A stretch of 64,000 nucleotides of DNA from Erodium maritimum (lineage: Eukaryota > Streptophyta > Magnoliopsida > Geraniales > Geraniaceae), in assembly GCA_963921825.1 (NCBI GenBank), contig OY997589.1, forward strand, positions 74,446,523 through 74,510,522, given 5' to 3'. Below, piece by piece: positions 52,150-63,419 of this stretch. The notes beneath the pieces are model-generated. The model worked only from the letters and a program-made list of their open reading frames with translations, made no database searches and was not told the DNA's origin. Positions within the stretch are counted from its first letter, which is position 1; each line of letters starts with the position of its first letter. Position numbers and translations under genes: made by a program.

Positions 52150-54862
52150 TGTCACGCCCCGATTTCAGCGAACCGAACTCGGGACGCGAACTTTTAAAGA
52201 CATGAACACTTGAAACCTGTTTTCAATAAAAGCTTTGACATTTCCATTTACTTCTCAAAATAATAGCATTTACAACACCAAACAAGATCACAAAGGATCG
52301 CACACCAGCTGCTCAGTAACCAATCTCAATCAGGTCAGGGTTCGACCTATCGCAATTCCTCGACACGAAGTCGGATCAGGCTGTCGACCTTTCAAACTCG
52401 CAATTCCTCGACACTAAGTCGGATCAGGCTGTCGACCTTTAAAACTCGCAATTCATCGACACTAAGTCGGATCAGGCTGTCGACCTTTAGAACTCGCAAT
52501 TCATCGACACTAAGTCGGATCAGGCTGTCGACCTTTAAAACTCGCAATTCATCGACACTAAGTCGGATCAGGCTATCGACCTTTAGAACTCGCAATTCAT
52601 CGACACTAAGTCGGATCAGGCTGTCGACCTTTAGAACTCGCAATTCATCGACACTAAGTCGGATCAGGCTGTCGACCTTTAGAACTCGCAATTCATCGAC
52701 ACTAAGTCGGATCAGGCTGTCGACCTTTAGAACTCGCAATTCATCGACACTAAGTCGGATCAGGCTGTCGACCTTTAGAACTCACCACCCCAGGTAACCA
52801 CAATCACAATCACAGGCAAGTTCAATCACACAGGCACTCAAGGCCACTCAAGACACCTCAACAGTCAAGACTCGGGTTCAACAACCCCACGGGCACTCAC
52901 TGCCACTCAAGACACCAAATTAAATACACGGCTCTCATGGCCACCCCGACTCAACAATTAAATACGGGCTCTCAAGGCCACCCAAACTCAACAATTAAAT
53001 ACGGGCTCTCAAGGCCACCCAAACTCAACAATTAAATACGGGCTCTCAAGGCCACCCAAACTCAACAATTAAATAAAACGCACGACAACCTCCGGCATAC
53101 TCGATGCCTCCAACGGTCCTAAAATCACTAGTTTCACAAACAACCTCCGGGCATGGTCATATGCCTCCAGTAATTCAATTATCGCTAAGTTCTCTGTTCC
53201 TACGACACTACTAAGTGTCACATGCTTTTCTCTTGAACGCTACAATCCCGTATCATGCTTTTCTAATAATTAAATAAATCTACTCAACCCACGACACCCC
53301 GGTGTCACATGCAATTCTACTATTAACTTTCCCTAATCAGGGCCGAGATCCGGCTACTTTTCCCTACCTCGTATACAATCCCAAAAGCGCTCCAACAACA
53401 CCCGAAGCACACTCAGTCACTCGCCGAGCTTCCCCTTGCCTCGGTCCGTAGCACGATCTAAAAGAACACAAATTTAAAGTACTTTTAAACTAGTACGAAT
53501 AACCAAAAATTTACATACTTAACGCCCAAACGTAACCCCGACAATGTCGGTCACTCCCGAACTTCCCAATTATTCGATAATGCCGATAAAGGACCCGTAA
53601 GGGCCAGATTCGCCCGACATGGCGAATCTGCCCGGTTTTGGTTAATTGCCTTCCGGGGCTCCAAAAGCCCCCGTTTTCGTTTCCACGGTCTTAGAATATT
53701 TCAAGGAACCCAACGCACTTGACGGAATCGAATTCCGACTTCTAAGTCAATTAATTATCGTTTAAAGTTTCCAAAACCCGTTAATTACAACTTCTCCAAT
53801 TTAATTCCAAATTTCGATTCGATTAAGGATAAATGGTCCGGGGAACGTTTTAAACTACCCGAGTAATTAAAACACGAACAACCGAGCACGTGGGCCCCAC
53901 CCAAAGGGCTTGGCCGTGCCCTAGGGTTTGAGGGAGGGGCTCGGCCACCAAGTGGTGGCTGCTGCCACCTCCGGCCAGCCACCACATGGCCGGCCGGCCA
54001 CCACCCACGGTGGCCGGAGCTCCTCCTGAGCCTCCGGTCACCGGAAAACGTGAAATTTCTCTCCCAAACACCTCTAAAACGTCTCCAACACCTCTCTAAT
54101 CTCTATACAACCCTAAACCAAATTTCATAACCAAACCCTAGCTCTTGAAAATAATCGAAACGAGAATCGGTTCGGGTATTACCGTAGAGGAGAACGAGGG
54201 GAACGGGATTGCTCTTTGCTTTGACTCGATCCAAGGGCTCGATCACAAACCCTAGCTCAACCTCCCTTCTTCTCTCTTCTTCTCCTTCTCTCTCTAAAAC
54301 CTCTCTTCTAATTTCTAATTTAATTAAACTAACAACAAAACTAACTTTCTCCCCCTTTAACCAATATGGTCGGCCAACACTTCCCAACCACACCTTTTCC
54401 CTCCAAAAAATACACCACCATATAATTGACAAGTGTCAAGGTGGGTCCCAACCTTTTGGAAAATATCTAGTTGATATTTTCCAATCAGATTCGCGAAAAA
54501 CGGACGTTTCGGGCCCCGAACGGGCACTTTTCCCCAAAAAAATTTAAACTGGACGGGCTTCAAGGAAACGGCCCAACTGAGACCGCTACGACGACGGCTA
54601 AGCTTTTCGGGTCCAAAACGGTCCTCGAATGGACCAAAACGTCGCTCGGGTGACTTTTCCAGCGAAAAATCAATCTTTCCCAAAATGACCAGGAAGTTGC
54701 CCTGAGTCCCCCGTAACTCATTTTAGTCGATAACGGGGTCAACTTAAGTCCGGCATGACCCTCGGGGTCAATTTAAGTTAAGTTAAGTGTCTGCCTTAAA
54801 ATTTTTAAATTTTCCTGTTTTTCGCAGGTTTGACTGACGTTGACCAGAAGTGGTTATTACAT
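52150..54862 (-). repeat. Solo LTR, family A copy 4 (2713 bp) with 5-bp TSD
   Basis: Ends are TGTCACGCCCC (52150) and GGTTATTACA (54862), flanked by TCAGG at 52145-52149 and 54863-54867. It is collinear with 1-2190 in reverse complement and, less closely, with 27316-30175. No internal region remains. It sits in the 5' UTR of LINE L-I copy 3. Confidence 0.95.
52335..52785 (-). repeat. 48-bp tandem array inside family A solo LTR (about 9 units)
   Basis: Nine units of the core GTCGGATCAGGCTGTCGACC, one with CTATCGACC, spaced 48 bp. It gives an open 16-residue repeat frame on the minus strand (52739-52392). Confidence 0.92.
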
Positions 54863-54944
54863 CAGGGGCGGAGGAGGCGAGGGAAGGAGGATCACCGGGT
54901 AGGGTTCGCTCGTTGGGGGAGGATCCCTTGAGGAACCCAGGACG

Positions 54945-56643
54945 ATGTCACCGCGAGCAAGGGGTGGCGGAGGTAAGAATGACGGCTTAATGTTCTCCTC
55001 ACAGAGGAAGGAGGGGGGAGAACGGGACGGCGGCGGCGTGGGGAGATGGTCTCAGGCCGTGGCGCGAGGAGGCCAACGTCGTACACTGGCGATAGGCCCG
55101 AGACCGAGGACGGGAAGGAAACCAATCCCGATGGCGCATGGATCACCGGTGTTCAGTTGGAGCAGGGAGGTGGAGGATCACCTGCACACTACCGAGGATG
55201 TGGAGCGCTGTGGAGTTGAGAAGCCGGTGGCCATCTCGTCGGACACGGCCACGACGTCGTTGGAGTCGCTGAAGGCGGTGACTTGGAGGCAAAGAAAGGG
55301 TAAGGAACCAGCTAGGGTTCCGTTGGAGTCGAGTGGTGCAGTGGGCCGAGGGCTTATGGCTGACGCACGACGGGCCTGGGGGACGAGATCGGACTGGAGC
55401 CCGAAAGCGGGTAAGGGCCCGAGGAAGGATTTTGGACCGAGGTTAGTTGGGCCTGGGGCAGGTGGGCCGGGTGTTAGAGGGGGTCCGAGCTCAATAGAGG
55501 AGACCGTGGGTCTGGGTACCGGTCAGGTTTCTCGCCCAACTGGATATTCTCGACGGGTCGGGCCAGACTTTGGGTCGGGCCATCCGGGTCGGCAGGTAAT
55601 TCCTGGATCGCTTTAAGGAGGGTCTATGGGGGATCTGGGATCGAGAATGGGATCAATGCGGATCAAGGAAGTGATAGTTTCGCCGATGGAAGTCAGTGGG
55701 TGTGGCCTAAATTTATCGTATGCACTTGTAGCCAAGGTGTTAACGACCCGAAAGTTATATTGGAAGTCTATGGTGGCTAGAATGGAGGACTTATGGGATA
55801 TAAAGGTAGACGCCAAACCGCTTGAAGGCGGCCTAGTGGCATTCTTCTTTCGGACGTCTCGGGAACGGGCGAGAGTGCTGATAGGAGAGCCTTGGGCTTT
55901 TTGGGACTCGCTGGTGCTGTTTACGGATCTGAGGGCTCATATGAGACCGGCAAATCTGGTTTTTTCCTGGTTTGCAGTATGGGCTCGGGTGTCCAATCCG
56001 CCTATAGGCGCTTGGAACAGGGAGGTGGGCTTCCGATTAGGAAATTCGATGGGTGTCTGTCAGGCTGTAGATGTGGACGCTGAAGGTCTCTGTTGGGGAG
56101 ATTTCATGCGTATCAGGGTTCAGGTAGACATCCGCATCCCGCTTTAGAGCCAACCATGGTTCCGCCTTACGGAATCTCAGGTACGTACCTTACTCCAAGT
56201 GTCTACGAACATCTCCCGGATCATTGCTTTGGATGTAGTTGTGCGGGTCACTTATTCCCGACGTGTCCGGTGACTAGAAGGATACGGGGACCATCGTTGA
56301 AATCTCCGGCAGATCCGAGATCGGCTCTGGAAGAGGCTAAACATAGGAAGGTCGTTCCGGGGACGAACTGGGCTTATGTGGGGGGTTCATCGGGGGTGGC
56401 GTCTCGGGGCTTGGCGCCTATGACTCCTCGACCAGATACAGGGCGACATCAAGGGGACATGGGTAGAGACCAACTGGAGGCGGACCCTGAGGATTGGATC
56501 CCTAAAACCCTGGCACAACGGCTTCTGGGAAGAAGAGGCTGGAAAGGGAGGGAGAGTCGGAGGAATCAGATGGCTCTACTGGATCAGATGGGGCATCACA
56601 TGTAGCGGCGGGGGGCTACAAGCGCCCCCGCCTCAAGGAATGA
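54945..56643 (+). pseudogene. LINE ORF1 (family L-I copy 3), two stops and at least two frameshifts
   Basis: ATG at 54945 begins an Arg/Gly-rich N-terminus. TAA at 55614 and TAG at 56145 are in frame; copy 2 has CAG (Gln) at the latter site. The DUF4283-like domain is well kept (AKVLTTRKLYWKSMVARMED, FWDSLVLFTDLRAHM). Frames shift near 56180, after which the zinc knuckle reads CFGCSCAGHLFPTC with all ligands intact. They shift again before the C-terminus GASHVAAGGYKRPRLKE, stop at 56641-56643. In a 71-residue stretch of the domain, copies 2 and 3 share 54 residues by eye. Confidence 0.82.
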
Positions 56644-57072
56644 GTCCTTGGAGGTCCAGGGAGGGGACGGTCGACTGCACCGCCTCTCTGGACGTATGGT
56701 GGAAACGGTTCCACCAAAAGTCGACAAGGTTCTTCCCTACTAGTTCAAGGTCAGCACACCCGCGTTTAGGAGCCCTACCAATATCAGTCAAGGGAGGACG
56801 ACGCATGCTGATTCTCGGGGGAGTTACCGGTCCACCAATACAAAAATCCACACTAGATCTGCTCGATCAGTGCCCCTTTGGTTGGCTTATACTGTATCTG
56901 TGTCTATGGATGTTACCTTAGTTCTCCTGTCCAACCACCCTCTACGTCCAAGAGCAATTTTATATTCAGTTCTTGTTTTTCCAATTCCAATGTAGTTTCA
57001 TTTCCGGACTCAAGTGTTATTAGTTTTGTGAACATTTTAAAGTTATAATATCTCCATTTTCGATCCAAAAAA

Positions 57073-58113
57073 ATAAAGTTATGATTTTTTTTGACATAAA
57101 AAGAGGATTGCATTATATTATATATTGTCTGATGATACATATGAACTTTGATGAAACACACAAACAAAAATAAGTACATAAAAAAATTTCTTTCATGTGT
57201 ACTCTTCTTATGTTAGGTTTTTTTTTCTTTTTCTGTTAGGGTTTTCCTCGAACCACCTTTAGTCACTGTAACGTTGGCTCTTCCCCGCTTTCAACAACGT
57301 GTCTCCCGACCTGGTTTACCCCTCCTACAACTCCGATGGTTGTCATCTGTCTTACCTTGGCATCAATTGACCTCACTGCCTCGGAGCCCCACGACCTTCC
57401 TGTATCAAATCATCTCTCTTGATCGACCCCCGCCGTCTTTGAAGCCGTCATCGGCGCATCCTTCTCCCTGGCCTCCACCACTGCACCCTCGTCGACCCCT
57501 CCCTCGATTCTGCATCTGGCTAATCGAGTGGATCTTTTTTATTTATCTAATTTCGTCTTTTCAGGGTCAAGAACTAGTGAAGAGAGATTCATGGATTTTT
57601 TCAGGAAGGGAAGCCTGATTCACGTATATCCTCTCAATACGGAAGGAATTAATGGCTTTAGGGTCTGGCCTTAGGAAGGGTCCCTGGTTAGAGCATGGCA
57701 TCCCTATGATACTAACGAATTTAGGTTCAGCCGCACTCTACAGAGTATGCAGTATCTAGATAATACCTAAGTAGTATTCATCAGTTTCGTCTTAGTTTCT
57801 TTTCAATTTTCCTATATGGCTTTTTCTACACCCCTTATAACGGTACAATTGTCCTAAAGTTTATTGTAGAGAGACCTTATGGAGCTCTATACGTTGTATT
57901 GACTCTCTTTAACGATTAATGAAATCTCTGCACCTTTTACTAAAATAAATGCACAAGAAAAAACAGTAAATATTACAGACTCCAGACTAAGTAAACAACA
58001 ATACTACTAACCCCTAGTCGAAAACGGCAGTGCAAACAGTGCAGTCCAGAATGTGCAACAATGTCTTATGGAGTATGAGAAATTGTTTTGAGAATCAGGT
58101 TAATTGATTTACA
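57073..58113. other. Mixed sequence left of the copia element, possibly including its 5' LTR
   Basis: 57235-57660 is C/T-rich with no convincing frame. 57650-57950 contains AGGAAGGGTCCCTGG, similar to the 3' UTR of LINE L-II near 49770, and ends in an A-rich stretch, so a small LINE-derived fragment is possible. 57950-58060 resembles part of the unidentified insertion at 25255-25330. The last bases, to TTTACA at 58113, should be the end of the copia 5' LTR, because a PBS follows. I cannot place the LTR start. Confidence 0.35.
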
Positions 58114-58126
58114 TGGTATCAGAGCC
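58114..58126 (+). other. Primer-binding site of the copia element
   Basis: TGGTATCAGAGCC, the initiator-Met tRNA complement usual for plant copia elements, directly after ...TTTACA. Confidence 0.85.
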
Positions 58127-58499
58127 TAGCCAAGTGGGTTGTGGCTGATTCATGTCTACCTAGGGTGTGCAGACAATTGGTGGATCCGGTGAGGAGATCC
58201 TCGGGCAAGAGGGTTTTTTGTTTTGCTTCTGTTTGTCACCAAGATCCAGCCATGTACTGCATTTCTGACCTCACTGTCGGCGTGTTGCCCTCCAGTACAA
58301 TGTTTCCAGTATTATTGCGGTTGTTGGAAAATCCACGGCCTCGTGTGTAGCCCATGCACCACCCTCCACGGTCGCGCATGTAGCCCACGCGCCACCCTCC
58401 ACGATCACGCGTACTTCTCACACGCCTCATGGTAGCTTCTGCTCTACTCTGTCTTTTATTCGCTTATTATTTTTGGTGAGTTCGTTCAGTATGGGGGAT

Positions 58500-59340
58500 G
58501 ACCAGAAAAATTCAGTTTCGGATACGATTCCAATTATGTCACGGATTACGAACCATAAATTACAAGTTCCTAATTACTTTGCCGCGTTCAAGGATATTCG
58601 TATGTAGTAGTATCTCCAAAGATGATCATCTGTATAACTCTCCTAAAATTGACAAGGACTGTTTGAGGGATGATGTTCGTTTGTTCCTATAGAGAAGGAA
58701 TTCGATTGTCCTAGAATTGGTCAATGCAACTAATCATTCTGAACATGTGAAGGAACTGATAGAATTTTTATATTTTGGGAAAGGAAATGTTTCTCGTAAG
58801 AATGATGTTTGTCAGGGGTTTTATCGTGTTGAACAACATGATCAACCTCTTCAAACATAATTTATGAATTTCAATAAAACTTACGAGGAGTTGAATGTTC
58901 TAATTCCATTGAGGGAATATGTTAAAGTTCAGCTCACTCAAAGAGAGCAAATGGTAGTTATGAGTTTTTTAGTTGGACTCGGGCCTGAGTTTAGGATGTA
59001 TAGGTCTCTAATCCTTTCTTGTTTAGAGATGTATACTTTGTATGAGATGTATACTAGAGTTATTTGGATAGAGGCTTCAAAACCCGTCAATCCACCTGAT
59101 CCAACTTTCAATGCTTTTATTGGCCATACTAAGGGTCCAATCATGAACCGAACTTATGGAAGGGGGAGCTAGAGAGGAGGTGGTCGAGGAATCCACCAAG
59201 GTCATTGGGATCATATGAACCAGGACATACGAGGAGTTGTTTGTTTCTATTGTCGTGAGCCAGGACATACTAAACAGTCCTTTCCTAAGCTGTAGAACAA
59301 CCTGTCACAATCTTATGCTTATGTTGCAGCTTTATCCAAT
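58500..59340 (+). pseudogene. Copia gag remnant with zinc knuckle
   Basis: The frame 58864-59172 has the gag motif VQLTQREQMVVMSFLVGL typical of plant copia; a decayed N-terminal part precedes it from about 58500. The knuckle at about 59240 reads CFYCREPGHTKQSF, in which the last Cys is Phe (TTT for TGT). A TAG splits it from the tail SQSYAYVAALSNPQ. The frame is then interrupted by the LTR at 59355. Confidence 0.8.
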
Positions 59341-60349
59341 CCACAGGTCGTTATTGCCACATCCTAAATCCGGTTTTGACCAGACTCAAGACGTGAACTA
59401 AAATAAAAATACTTAAAACATACTTTAAAAAAATGAGTCTCCAAACATAATTCCAAAACCAATAACAATTCCGGTAACGCGAGTCAAAGCTCGAAAATCA
59501 AATAGTAAAGAGTTTAATACAAAAGGAAGTACGTCTCTATAAGATCCCAAAACTAAAGACTCTCGCCATCATCCCCAGCTCTGAGATGTCCTCTAAACCA
59601 ACTCACGATCGAAACATGTAAAACAGTAATGAAGGGGGTGAGCTTTCGCTCAGTAGGAAAAAGTAGTTAAGGGGATGAGCTATCCGCTCATTACCACGGG
59701 TAACTGTCCAATTGGGGCATGCTAGTAAGCACAATAATTACGATTCAATTAAACAAGTGACCCAAGATAACGTTTGACCCTCGCTCGGGTGCAACCCGTA
59801 AATCAACCTCGACACTAAACCGAGCTCATATATTTCGTCTCAACTATGCTCGTGGCACTTGTCACCTAACAATTCTCAATGGACAATGCCCACGGTTATC
59901 TCACAACCGTCCACACGTGCGATCTCGCACGACAATACACTAAACTCGAGTATAACAGTATGTCAAATTCACAGAAGATCACATAGCATGCATAAGCAAT
60001 CACAGCAGTCAACACAGATCAACACATTAAGTAATATCATTAGCAATCACTGCCACCTATGGTATTCCAGAGAAATGCGTCGGCTCATCAACAACACGAC
60101 TTATCACGTCGTCCGAACTCACATCGGCCTGGACATATTCCCGGAACACGGCTCCTCGGGGTAACTCATAATATAGCGGACTGGAATCCTCCTTCAGTCG
60201 GGTATATCTTCACGTAGTACGGGGCACAAATCACATCACACATACCATCCCGGGGTACGGTATAAACATTGCTCTGAAATACCCTCCTCGGCTCTAGATC
60301 CCCTGTACCGTAATCGCACATGCAGAACATGTATCGCACCAGAACAAAA

Positions 60350-60690
60350 TCCTCGGCCTAGATATCCTATACCGGAATCCTCCACGACATAGATATCATA
60401 CCGGAAGCCTCGGTCTAGATATCTATATCGAAACCAACCACCGATATAGATATCGGACCGGAACACACCGCCTCGGAACATATCGTGACGGAACTGGCAC
60501 AACATCAGCCACGATATCAGACCGGAACAACATCCTCAAACCCAACATACCGAACACATTATCGGTCTAGATATCTTATATCGGAATCCTCCATCGGTAT
60601 AGGTATCATACCGGAACACATCATCGATCTAGATACCCTATACCGGAATCCTCCTTCGGTATAGGTATCCTACCGGAACATACGGTATAT
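60350..60690. repeat. Degenerate repeats in family C LTR
   Basis: Repeated GATATC/TAGGTATC and ACCGGAATCCTCC/ACCGGAACAC modules recur about every 50 bp without a strict period. They occupy the same LTR region as the arrays of families A and B. Confidence 0.65.
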
Positions 60691-61339
60691 CGTTACCAAA
60701 CAATCTTATCGAAACACATCACATCGGTCTATCAATCACCCGATCATATCACAAGGCAATAGTTCACATCATACCAGACATATCATACCAGACATATCAT
60801 ACCAATATATCATACCAAGCATATCATATCATGATCATCTATTCAACAACGGATATACCACATATCAAGCATTACAAGTCATCAATCATACCAACACAAC
60901 CAACACGCAATCCTACGAGCTCAACCTGGGACCCACATGTGATACTACAACACATCAATTTCCACACTTACGAGCACGACCAGGCCCGCAAGTGGTTCCC
61001 TCTTTATATGACTACACTAGTTATTCACATCCTACATACGATTCTATATTATATCGATTGTTCATAACCTATATGCATACTAGTAACTTTCCGCAATTAA
61101 ATCGGTATTCGCTACTTTTCCCTACCTCAATCGCTATCCAAACGCAAGAAATCGACGAGTAAATCGGTATCCAATCGGGACCAACGTCTAAGATCACAAA
61201 GTAATACTAGAATTAACAATAATTCAAGGGCGGTTTAAAGATAAAACACCCGAATTACCCCTGACAAGAAAACACGAACCAAATAGTAAACCGGGCCGGA
61301 ACAAGGCATGTTCCATGCCCTCAGAGGGCCTTCCAGATG

Positions 61340-61520
61340 CATGTTCCATGCCACTCAGAGGGCCTTACAGAGACCCATTCCATATCACTCAGAGGGCCTT
61401 TCAGAGACCCATTCCATATCACTCAGAGAGCCTTTCAGAGACTCATTCCATATCACTTAGAGGGCCTTTCAGAGACCCATTCCATATCACTCAGAGGGCA
61501 TTTCAGATACATGTTCCATA
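61340..61520. repeat. 34-bp tandem repeat in family C LTR (about 5 units)
   Basis: Units of CATATCACTCAGAGGGCC plus TTTCAGAGACCCATTC begin at 61381, 61415, 61449 and 61483, with partial units at both ends. Frames at 61315-61668 arise from it. Confidence 0.9.
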
Positions 61521-62370
61521 TCTCTCAAAGGGCCGGCCAAAGGCCCTCTCCGTGCCCCTAAGAGGGTCTTCTTCCTCTTCTTCCTTCAACTTTGTCCCTT
61601 ACGAATTTCCAACATCCAAAACTCCATTGATGACCCCCCAAACCTCCAAAACAGTCCCAATAACCTGAATACTTCAACACCCAAGTTGGGTTTCATAAAA
61701 AACAACAAAACTCACAAGATTTCTATCCAAAACTTCCATTTTTCTTCACAAACTAATCATCTAAACAACAACAATCTCAAAACCCATGGAGACCCAATCT
61801 AGTTCATACTTTTCTATCAAACCCAAAACTCAACTTCATTGAAATGAGGTTTAAATGAGAGCTTACCTAAGGAAATGTAGAGAGGAAGAAGAATATGAAG
61901 TTTTTGAGGAGCTTTGAGGTGGAAATCAAGCCAAGATCCTCCCTTTTCTCTCATTTCTTCTTCTTCAAGCTTCAATGGTGTTTTTTTCTCTCTCTCTCTC
62001 TCTCCTCTCTTGGAATTTTCGGCCAACACTAGTAAATAGGCAGAATTGTGCTCCAAACTAGCCTTTAACCTAGGGTAGAAAAGACCACCTTGTCCCCTAG
62101 CTCCCTTCATTCTCTTTTGGCCCATATGAGGGCAAATGAGTCTTTCTAGACCCATTTCTTCTCCTCCAAGCCACCATGGACAAGTGTCCATGTGGGGTCC
62201 ACCTTTACCCTTAATAATTCCAGCACATTTAAATTAATTCGATTTAGCTTCTAATTAGACCCCGTTTGACCCGCGGTTGACTTTTTCACAAAAGTAGTCA
62301 TTAGAAAGGAAACGACCCAACTAAGCTAACCGTAACGACGGCTAAGCTTTTTGGGTCCCGAAAAGGTTAT

Positions 62371-63418
62371 CAGCGAAAGACTATGCTAAATTCCGCCAGT
62401 ATCAAGATAATTTAACGGACTCATTTAATCATGTCATGTCTGCTACCACATCAGGTAATCCTGGTACATGTCTTCTTTCATTACATTCCTCCACTCCATA
62501 GGTCATTGATTATGGGGCTACAGATCATATGCCAGGTAACTCAGCTCTTTTTGATACCTTCCACTCTCGTTCATCTTATTCCAATGTTATTTTAATTGAT
62601 GGTTCCACATCCCCTATTCTTGGTTATAACACTACTACTCTTACCATGTCTGTTTTGTTTTTCGATGTTTTGAATTACCCAATATTTCTTTCAATCTAGT
62701 GTCGGTTAGTAAGATTAGTCGTGCCTTACACTATTTTGTCTCATTTTTTTCCGGATTGTTATCTCTTTTAGGACCTTGAGACAAAGGAGATTATTGGTAA
62801 ATGACATGTTTCGGGAGGGTTTTATGTCATGGATATTCCAGAGAAAGTACTACGACCAGTTTCCAGTTCTTTTTCTACTCACTTGACCGTTTTGAAGCTC
62901 ATTATCGATCTGACCATCTGTCCCTCCCCATATTGAAGCGTATTTTCCTCATTTCCAGAAGGTACAATATTTCAATTGCTAAGCATGCTAGTTTGCTAAA
63001 CACCATCGTCTACATCTACCCCTCAAGTCAATAAAAGAGCCACTGTTCCTTTTGAGTTAGTTCATTCGGATGTTTGGGCCCCTCCCCGATTGTTTCTAAA
63101 ATAGGGATTATATATTTTGTTTCTTTTGTGGATGATTTTTCACGAAAAACTTGGCTTTATTTTATGAAAAATCAGTCTGAATTGTTTTCTCATTTTACTG
63201 CATTTCGTGTTGAAATCAAAACTCAATTTAACACAATATACATATTTTGAGAAGTGATAATGCTAAATAATATTTTTCTGGTCCATATGCAACTTTCATG
63301 GCTCAAAATACATTCTTCATGAATCATCTTATGTTGATACTCCGGCGCATAATGGGGTTGGCGAAACAAAGAACCGACATCTTCTTGAAATAGCTCGATC
63401 TCTTTTGTTTCAGGCTCA
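62371..63418 (+). pseudogene. Copia protease, GAG-pre-integrase and integrase core, broken
   Basis: Just right of the LTR the sequence reads AKDYAKFRQYQDN. VIDYGATDHMPGNSALFDTF follows after a TAG, a protease active site with Tyr where Ser is usual (D-x-GA). LSLPILKRIF and QYFNC (about 62915-62980) are the GAG-pre-integrase domain. FVSFVDDFSRKTWLYFMKNQ (about 63118-63177) carries the first catalytic region of integrase, with HNGVGETKN near 63350. Multiple stops and shifts are present. The sequence ends near FQAH at 63418. Confidence 0.78.
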
Positions 63419-63419
63419 T

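Larger units (their letters stand above)
52001..57072 (+). mobile_element. ORF1-only LINE, family L-I copy 3, split by a solo LTR
   Basis: The 5' end CGCAGCTCTCTTATAAATCC (about 52000) matches the start of copy 2 on its minus strand, including a GTTTTGCGATT block soon after. The solo LTR occupies 52150-54862. ORF1 (54945-56643) and the family 3' UTR follow, ending in CCAAAAAAATAAAG near 57072. As in copies 1 and 2 the 3' UTR begins right after the ORF1 stop and no ORF2 exists. I could not find a convincing TSD for this copy. Confidence 0.8.
59355..62365 (-). repeat. Long solo LTR, family C (about 3.0 kb), flanked by GTTAT, atypical end
   Basis: The plus-strand start TGCCACATCCTAAATCCGG corresponds to the family B start TGTCACGCCCCAAATCCGG, and a GGGGGTGAGC...CGCTCAGTAGG block is shared with 45474-45496. 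The other end, GGGTCCCGAAAAG at 62365, lacks the usual ...ACA. It corresponds to a point about 280 bp inside family A LTRs (GACGGCTAAGCTTTT). GTTAT flanks both sides (59350-59354, 62366-62370), and removing the insert almost restores the copia frame. Confidence 0.75.
58114..63418 (+). mobile_element. Decayed Ty1/copia element, split by a long solo LTR, 3' end missing
   Basis: The PBS TGGTATCAGAGCC at 58114 is followed in plus orientation by gag, then (after the LTR at 59355-62365) protease, pre-integrase and integrase core. It breaks off at 63418, where LINE RT sequence begins. RT and RNase H are absent. Every domain contains stops or shifts. Confidence 0.82.

Noticed and set aside
57235..58113. 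Whole interval as the copia 5' LTR
   Set aside because: Only its right end is supported (PBS follows). No matching 3' LTR is in the window, and parts resemble a LINE 3' UTR and another insertion, so the left boundary is unsupported.
61315..61668. 117-codon frame with repeated PFHITQRAFQ-like units
   Set aside because: Encoded by the 34-bp tandem array of the family C LTR. It is not conserved in families A or B.
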